From Mariprofundaceae bacterium (lineage in GTDB: Bacteria > Pseudomonadota > Zetaproteobacteria > Mariprofundales > Mariprofundaceae), in contig JAUZQR010000217.1 in assembly GCA_030950865.1 (NCBI GenBank), positions 1 through 12,630 on the forward strand: DNA of 12,630 bases. Reading direction: 5' to 3'. This document shows, piece by piece, positions 7,907 to 12,630 of the stretch (position 1 is its first letter; every line of letters begins with the position of its first letter). The notes under the pieces were generated by a model. The model ran no database searches and was not told the DNA's origin. It saw only the letters and a list, made by a program, of their open reading frames with translations. A program made the position numbers and the translations under genes.

Positions 7907-9039
7907 TGCGCCCCGCTTTTGATTCCATTCTTATTGGCTGCGTTATCGCATTGCTAACGTTAAGCATATTGATGGTCAGCAGTGCCAGCTTAAGTGTTGC
8001 CGAGGTACGTTATGATGATGCCTTTCGAATTATCCGTCATTGGTTAATCTATATTCCGCTTGGTTTATTACTCATGTGGGGCGTTTCACGTGTTCACCCT
8101 TCGTGGTGGAAAGCAGCAAGTTTACCCTTGCTGATTGCTGCCTTACTGGCGATGGTGGCTGTTCTGATTGCAGGGCAAAGTCTGAATGGTGCAACACGCT
8201 GGTTTTCCTTTTTCGGCATAAGTTTGCAACCCGTTGAACTGCTCAAACCAACTGTTATTTTATACATAGCATATTATATAAGCACATTTCCAGATCGCCT
8301 TAAACAGCTTTCCAGTGGTTTAGCTCCCATGCTATTTATTCTATGCATTGCACTTTTACTGCTTATGTTACAACCAGATTTTGGTAATTCTGTTCTGCTT
8401 GCCAGTGTATGTTTCACATTATGGTTTGTGGGCGGCGTTCCATTTCGTCATTTAGCGGGCATTGCGGCAATCTTAATTCCCATTGCAATCATTGCAGTGA
8501 TTGCTGAACCATACCGTGTTGAACGTCTATTAAGCTTTACCGACCCATGGGCAGATCAATTTGGCAGTGGTTATCAATTGATTCAATCCATGATTGCTTT
8601 CGGCTCTGGCGGACTGACAGGCTCAGGGTTAGGGCAAGGTGTACAAAAATTATTCTACTTGCCTGAAGCATTTACTGATTTTATTGCAGCGGTCATGGGT
8701 GAAGAGCTTGGGCTTATCGGTACTGCGGGACTGATTATTATTTTTGGCATTCTCATTATGCGTGGTCTACAACTGGCAATGCGTTGTGAGCAGACTTTTG
8801 AACGTTTACTTGCTCTAGGATGCACCTTGCTTATTGGCATCAGTTTCTTTATCAACCTTGCCGCAGTGATGGGTTTGATTCCAACCAAAGGTATGCCCAT
8901 TCCATTTTTCTCTTATGGCGGTAGCGCATTATTTGGCAACTGTATTTTAATGGGTCTTTTGTTAGGCATTCATAGGCATTTACCCGTGCAACAAAATAAC
9001 AGCACGCGCCATAAAAGAGCAGCGGAGGTGGTAGCATGA
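7906..9039 (+). CDS. ftsW: FtsW, SEDS-family septal peptidoglycan glycosyltransferase
   Basis: This is a 377-residue polytopic membrane protein of the SEDS family. FtsW polymerises lipid II into glycan strands at the septum in complex with FtsI. Visible signatures are NGATRWFSFFGISLQPVELLK (with QPVELLK at 108-114), QPDFGNSVLL, and the large periplasmic loop RVERLLSFTDPWADQFGSGYQLIQS. Next are GSGGLTGSGLGQGVQKLFYLPEAFTDFIAAVMGEELG, where Asp258 matches the proposed catalytic aspartate, and IPTKGMPIPFFSYGGSA near the end. About ten hydrophobic spans can be counted. Its position between murD and murG is the usual ftsW position and separates it from the paralogue RodA. The start ATG shares its A with the murD stop; GGAG at 7891-7894 is the likely ribosome binding site. 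Confidence 0.97.
   Translation: MRPAFDSILIGCVIALLTLSILMVSSASLSVAEVRYDDAFRIIRHWLIYIPLGLLLMWGVSRVHPSWWKAASLPLLIAALLAMVAVLIAGQSLNGATRWFSFFGISLQPVELLKPTVILYIAYYISTFPDRLKQLSSGLAPMLFILCIALLLLMLQPDFGNSVLLASVCFTLWFVGGVPFRHLAGIAAILIPIAIIAVIAEPYRVERLLSFTDPWADQFGSGYQLIQSMIAFGSGGLTGSGLGQGVQKLFYLPEAFTDFIAAVMGEELGLIGTAGLIIIFGILIMRGLQLAMRCEQTFERLLALGCTLLIGISFFINLAAVMGLIPTKGMPIPFFSYGGSALFGNCILMGLLLGIHRHLPVQQNNSTRHKRAAEVVA
9024..9030 (+). promoter_or_regulatory. Strong ribosome binding site of murG
   Basis: GGAGGTG lies 5 bases before the murG ATG at 9036, inside the last codons of ftsW. It is one of the closest matches to the Shine-Dalgarno consensus in the window and confirms the ATGA-type start. Confidence 0.75.
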
Positions 9040-10154
9040 GCAATATAACACCTCGACTCTGTATTGCCGGTGGTGGCACAGGTGGTCATGTGATGCCTGC
9101 TTTGGCACTGGCGGACGCTGCGCGTGAAAGGTGGAATGAGCTGCAAGTGAGCTTTATTGGGGCTGAACGCGGTCTTGAAGCTAAATTATTGCCTGAACGT
9201 GGCGAAGATGTATTGCTGCTAAAAATGCATGCTGTGCAAGGTGTTGGCTTCATGCACAAGCTCCGCGTATTGTTATGGGAAATGCCTCATGCGGTTTATA
9301 GCATTTATAAATATTGGAAAAAACAACGTCCAACAGTGCTTGTAGGTGTAGGTGGTTATGCCAGTGCCACAGGTGTAATTGCAGCCATTATCAGTCGGGT
9401 TCCTGTCGTACTCTATGAGCAAAATGCTGTACCTGGTTTGGTGAATCGCACCTTAGCGCGTTTTTCCAAACGTATTATGTTAGGCTTTGCAGAGGCTCAA
9501 GCCCATTCAAAAGAAACACAAACAGTGCATACAGGTAATATTGTCCGCACTGATATTGCCAATATCCAGTGGCAACAACATACACCACCATGCCTACTTG
9601 TATTGGGTGGTTCGCAAGGCGCGCGTTTTCTCAATCAAAATATTCCTCAAGCATGTGTTTCGCTGCATGAGCAAGGCAAAGATTTTAGCGTTACTCACGT
9701 ATGCGGTGGTGATGAAAAACAACGTGCTGACATTGCTAAAGTGTACCAACAGGCAGGTATTACAGCCGAAGTGATGATTTTTTGCACTAATATGCCTGAT
9801 TTTTATAATCGTGGTGATTTAATGATTGCCAGAGCGGGTGCGATGACCGTTGCCGAAGCTAATATGGTAGGTTTACCTTGTATCTTTATCCCTCTACCTC
9901 ATGCCGCAGACCAACATCAAACATTCAATGCGCGTAGTTTAAGCAATCAAGGTGCGGCTCTCTTGGCAGAGCAAAGTGAGCATAATCGCAACACACTGGC
10001 ACAACTGATTGCTGATACATTATTTGATACTGAACAATTACAGACCATGCATAAAGCCAGCTATTTGATGCGCATAGAAGATGCCAAAGAACGCCAATTG
10101 GGTGTCTTAGAAGAATGGTTTGGAAAAGATACTTTGAAGGAAGCAAACTTATGA
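9036..10154 (+). CDS. murG: MurG, lipid II synthase (UDP-GlcNAc transferase)
   Basis: This 372-residue GT-B glycosyltransferase works at the cytoplasmic face of the inner membrane and adds GlcNAc to lipid I to make lipid II. The N-terminal domain opens with AGGGTGGHVMPALALA (glycine-rich loop, His18), followed by GVGGYASATGVIAA and YEQNAVPGLVNRTLARFSKRI. The second domain has VLGGSQGARFLNQ (Ser193-Gln194), then ARAGAMTVAEANMVGLPCIFIPLPHAADQHQTFNAR, which corresponds to the UDP-GlcNAc binding segment. The usual GNPVR turn reads GNIVR (Ile169), a mild departure. E. coli MurG has 355 residues. The start overlaps the ftsW stop as ATGA. Its product is the substrate of FtsW and FtsI in the same cluster. 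Confidence 0.97.
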   Translation: MSNITPRLCIAGGGTGGHVMPALALADAARERWNELQVSFIGAERGLEAKLLPERGEDVLLLKMHAVQGVGFMHKLRVLLWEMPHAVYSIYKYWKKQRPTVLVGVGGYASATGVIAAIISRVPVVLYEQNAVPGLVNRTLARFSKRIMLGFAEAQAHSKETQTVHTGNIVRTDIANIQWQQHTPPCLLVLGGSQGARFLNQNIPQACVSLHEQGKDFSVTHVCGGDEKQRADIAKVYQQAGITAEVMIFCTNMPDFYNRGDLMIARAGAMTVAEANMVGLPCIFIPLPHAADQHQTFNARSLSNQGAALLAEQSEHNRNTLAQLIADTLFDTEQLQTMHKASYLMRIEDAKERQLGVLEEWFGKDTLKEANL

Positions 10155-11530
10155 AATCCCGCGTCCAACTCATTCACTTCACAGGCATAGGCGGTATCGG
10201 CATGAGCGGTATTGCAGAATTACTGCACAACCAAGGCTTTAATGTGCAAGGTAGTGATGCTGCCGATAGTGCCAATGTTCAACGTTTGCGTGATTTGGGA
10301 ATTGCAGTAGCTATTGGTCATGCCGCCGAGCATATCGGTGATGCTGAAGTGGTCGTGGTGACATCAGCGGTCAATGAAAGTAATCCAGAAATTATAGCCG
10401 CACGAGAGAGCAACATCCCTGTTATTCCACGTGCTGAAATGTTGGCAGAATTGATGCGTATGAAACAAGGCATTGCCATTGCTGGCAGTCATGGCAAAAC
10501 GACCATTACCTCTATGATTGCCCATGCTATGGAAATAGCAGGGCTTGATCCTACCTATGTGATTGGTGGACGTTTGATGGCATCTGGTAGCAATACACGC
10601 CTTGGCTCCAGCCCTTGGCTTGTTGCAGAAGCCGATGAAAGTGATGGTTCATTTTTGCATTTATCACCCACCATCACAGTGGTCAGTAATATTGATCCTG
10701 AACATCTTGATCATTATGGTGACTTTGAGACGCTCATGGCTGCTTTTGTACAGTTTGTGAATCAAACGCCTTTTTATGGACGTGTTGTCTTGCATCAAGA
10801 GCACCCTCATGTTGCTAGTCTGCGTGAGCATGTGCATAAACCCATTACGACCTATGGCTCTAGCCCACAGGCAGATATTCAACTGATACAATCAGTGAGT
10901 GATGGTTATGCGCAAATATTAACCATTGGATTACACGGCGAGAAACAAACACAAGAGCTTTATTTACCCATGCCAGGTCAGCACAATGCTGAGAATGCCT
11001 TGGCTGCCATTGCTGTCTTGCGCGATTTGAATATTGACTGGAAAACAATTCAAGAAGGCTTTAAAAGCTTTGCAGGTATCCAGCGTCGTTTCCAATGTTT
11101 CCAAAGCAAAGATACTGTATTGGTGGATGATTATGCCCATCATCCCAAAGAGTTATTGGCAACCTTGGATGCAGCGCGCACATGCTGGTCTGATCGCCAT
11201 ATCACAGTTGTTTTCCAACCACATCGTTATACCCGAACCCGCGATTTGATGGACGAATTTCTTGGCAGCTTTGAGCTTGCCAATGAACTTATTTTACTGC
11301 CTGTTTACGCTGCAAGTGAAGAACCTATTGAGGGAGCAACATCTGAAGCACTACAACAAGGCTTGCTGCGTCGCGGTCATAGACAGGTTTCATTGGCGGA
11401 TGATTTGGATGCGGCTTTTGCAAGTGCCAAACAAGCATTGGATGACAATCATATTGTATTGCTTTTGGGTGCAGGCTCTATCGGCTCACTGGCAGTACGT
11501 TTACGCCAAGCTTTGGGAGAGAAAAGCTAA
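10151..11530 (+). CDS. murC: MurC, UDP-MurNAc:L-alanine ligase
   Basis: This is the first Mur ligase of the pathway, of 459 residues, attaching L-alanine to the UDP-MurNAc made by MurB. It shows the N-terminal nucleotide-binding HFTGIGGIGMSGIAELL and VVVTSAV, the P-loop IAGSHGKTTITSMIAH with Lys116, and AEADESDGSFLHLSP. Then come VVSNIDPEHLDHYGDFETL, PGQHNAENALAAIAV, GIQRRFQ, LVDDYAHHPKELLATL (Asp326 to Pro332) and VFQPHRYTRTRDLMDEF. LLPVYAASEEPIEG and GAGSIGSLAVRL finish it; the last is usually GAGDIG, so Ser443 replaces a common Asp. The ATG at 10151 forms ATGA with the murG stop and has AAGGA at 10137-10141. The frame continues 12 codons upstream, but those residues do not resemble MurC. 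It is shorter than E. coli MurC (491). Confidence 0.97.
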   Translation: MKSRVQLIHFTGIGGIGMSGIAELLHNQGFNVQGSDAADSANVQRLRDLGIAVAIGHAAEHIGDAEVVVVTSAVNESNPEIIAARESNIPVIPRAEMLAELMRMKQGIAIAGSHGKTTITSMIAHAMEIAGLDPTYVIGGRLMASGSNTRLGSSPWLVAEADESDGSFLHLSPTITVVSNIDPEHLDHYGDFETLMAAFVQFVNQTPFYGRVVLHQEHPHVASLREHVHKPITTYGSSPQADIQLIQSVSDGYAQILTIGLHGEKQTQELYLPMPGQHNAENALAAIAVLRDLNIDWKTIQEGFKSFAGIQRRFQCFQSKDTVLVDDYAHHPKELLATLDAARTCWSDRHITVVFQPHRYTRTRDLMDEFLGSFELANELILLPVYAASEEPIEGATSEALQQGLLRRGHRQVSLADDLDAAFASAKQALDDNHIVLLLGAGSIGSLAVRLRQALGEKS

Positions 11531-12420
11531 TGCCTTGGCAACAAGCATTACAAGCTCTAGGCGAGCTTAGTCAACATGAGCCCATGGCTTCTCACACCAC
11601 CATGGCTGTAGGTGGCGCTGCCGCGTGGTATTTCAAACCCAATGATAAACCATCATTGAGTCAGGCTTTGCCTGTAATCCCAGAAAATATAAACATTCTT
11701 CCTTTGGGGCGAGGCAGTAACTTGCTTGTGCCAGACCACGGGGTTGATGGCATGGTCATTGACTTGGGTTTGTTGAATAACATTCAACTTCATAGTCAAA
11801 CATTAACCGCTCAAGCTGGCAGCCGCATGTCCAAAGTTGCACAAACAGCCGCCAATGCAGGGCTGAGCGGGCTTGAATTTATGGCAACCGTACCAGGTGA
11901 TTTGGGTGGTGGTATTGCGATGAATGCAGGTGCATTCGGGCAGCAGGTCTCCGATACATGTTTGCATGCTTCTATTGTTCATCGTGATGGCAATGAAGAG
12001 ATATTAAGCAAGCAACAATTACAGATGCGCTATCGTCATAGCCACATTCCTAAGCAGTCTATCATCGTATCCGCCAGTTTTGGACTTCAAACTGGTGACC
12101 AACAAGAAATCCGTGATGCCATGCGGGATATGCGTCAAAAACGCTCATTAACACAACCTTTGGCGCTAGCTAATTGTGGTTCTGTCTTTAAAAATCCTGA
12201 CGGTGATTATGCTGCACGTTTAATTGAAGCCGCTGGACTTAAAGGAAAAAGCATTGGCGGGGCTCAAATATCCGAGCTTCATGCCAACTTTATTGTCAAC
12301 CATGGCAATGCCTGTAGCGATGATATTACTGCCCTTATTCAATTGGCTCAACAATGTGTTTTTGAAAAGTTTGCAATCACACTAGAAACCGAAGTTCGTA
12401 TATTGGAGGTCATGCAATGA
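11530..12420 (+). CDS. murB: MurB, UDP-N-acetylenolpyruvoylglucosamine reductase (short type)
   Basis: This cytoplasmic FAD enzyme of 296 residues uses NADPH to reduce UDP-GlcNAc-enolpyruvate to UDP-MurNAc. FAD-binding segments visible are LGRGSNLLVPDHG (59-71) and ATVPGDLGGGIAMNAGAFG. RYRHSHI holds the conserved Tyr-Arg. Catalytic residues are probably Ser218 in NCGSVFKNP, the proton donor, and Glu288 in ETEVRI. The length and sequence fit the shorter type II MurB enzymes rather than the E. coli type (342 residues). Asp124 in VPGDLGG stands where many homologues have Thr. The start shares one base with the murC stop (TAATG), with GGGAGAG at 11515-11521 as ribosome binding site. Location between murC and ddl is known from alphaproteobacterial and related clusters but not from E. 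coli. Confidence 0.96.
   Translation: MPWQQALQALGELSQHEPMASHTTMAVGGAAAWYFKPNDKPSLSQALPVIPENINILPLGRGSNLLVPDHGVDGMVIDLGLLNNIQLHSQTLTAQAGSRMSKVAQTAANAGLSGLEFMATVPGDLGGGIAMNAGAFGQQVSDTCLHASIVHRDGNEEILSKQQLQMRYRHSHIPKQSIIVSASFGLQTGDQQEIRDAMRDMRQKRSLTQPLALANCGSVFKNPDGDYAARLIEAAGLKGKSIGGAQISELHANFIVNHGNACSDDITALIQLAQQCVFEKFAITLETEVRILEVMQ
12405..12410 (+). promoter_or_regulatory. Strong ribosome binding site of ddl
   Basis: GGAGGT lies 6 bases before the ATG at 12417, inside the last codons of murB. A closer ATG at 12412 is in a different frame and directly abuts this site, and an in-frame ATG at 12429 is farther away; 12417 has the best spacing. Confidence 0.72.
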
Positions 12421-12630
12421 ATAAAATCATGCAAAGCATTACTTTCAAAAAAGTCGGTGTCTTGATGGGCGGAACATCAGCAGAACGCGAAATATCCCTG
12501 CAATCAGGTCACGCCGTCTTTGAAGCATTGAACGCCACAGGTATTGATGCCGTTGCCATTGATTTACAAACCGATTGGGCATCGCATATTAAACATGCAG
12601 ACATTGATGCCGCATTTATCGCATTGCATG
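12417..12630 (+). CDS. ddl: Ddl, D-alanine:D-alanine ligase, N-terminal part
   Basis: Only the first 71 codons are visible before the right edge cuts the gene. The N-terminal segment KVGVLMGGTSAEREISLQSG, followed by HAVFEAL, is the strongly conserved opening of D-Ala-D-Ala ligases. The final FIALH fits the conserved FxALHG that follows in the family. The enzyme is an ATP-grasp ligase of the cytoplasm that makes the dipeptide used by MurF. The ATP-grasp domain itself lies beyond the window. The start overlaps the murB stop as ATGA. Whether it is DdlA- or DdlB-like cannot be told from this fragment; in such clusters ftsQ usually follows. Confidence 0.95.
   Translation, partial: MNKIMQSITFKKVGVLMGGTSAEREISLQSGHAVFEALNATGIDAVAIDLQTDWASHIKHADIDAAFIALH

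Overview
The window is an uninterrupted stretch of the division and cell wall (dcw) gene cluster, with every gene on the + strand. The order is rsmH (3' part only), ftsL, ftsI, murE, murF, mraY, murD, ftsW, murG, murC, murB and ddl (5' part only). All of these are recognised from family motifs that can be read directly. No mobile elements, RNA genes, CRISPR arrays, terminators or foreign-looking inserts were seen.

The organism is probably a Gram-negative member of the Pseudomonadota. MurE carries the DNPR signature of meso-diaminopimelate-adding ligases. The order murG-murC-murB-ddl is known from Alphaproteobacteria, Zetaproteobacteria and some other lineages, and differs from Escherichia coli, where murB lies elsewhere on the chromosome. 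Base composition is slightly AT-rich by eye. The C-terminal PASTA-like domain on FtsI and the four-cysteine segment of RsmH also argue against an enterobacterial source. A zetaproteobacterium of the Mariprofundus/Ghiorsea type is my best guess, but it is an inference with low confidence.

Layout: positions 1-458 hold the end of the 16S rRNA methyltransferase RsmH. Positions 455-2610 hold the divisome genes ftsL and ftsI. Positions 2603-7906 hold murE, murF, mraY and murD, which build the peptide stem and load the precursor onto its lipid carrier. Positions 7906-9039 hold the glycan polymerase ftsW. Positions 9036-12420 hold murG, murC and murB. The D-Ala-D-Ala ligase ddl starts at 12417 and runs off the right edge.

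The genes form one pathway. MurB and MurC make UDP-MurNAc-L-Ala (MurA is not here), MurD adds D-Glu and MurE adds meso-DAP. Ddl makes D-Ala-D-Ala, which MurF attaches. MraY moves the product onto undecaprenyl phosphate to form lipid I, and MurG adds GlcNAc to form lipid II. FtsW and FtsI polymerise and cross-link it at the septum, with FtsL as part of the complex that activates them.

The gene packing is extreme. Ten of the eleven junctions overlap by 1 to 11 bases, and the only gap is 3 bases (6536-6538). No internal promoter or terminator has room outside coding sequence, so transcription probably starts upstream of the window and neighbouring genes are probably translationally coupled. This is a conserved housekeeping region. 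I found no sign of an undescribed system; the findings are modest sequence peculiarities.
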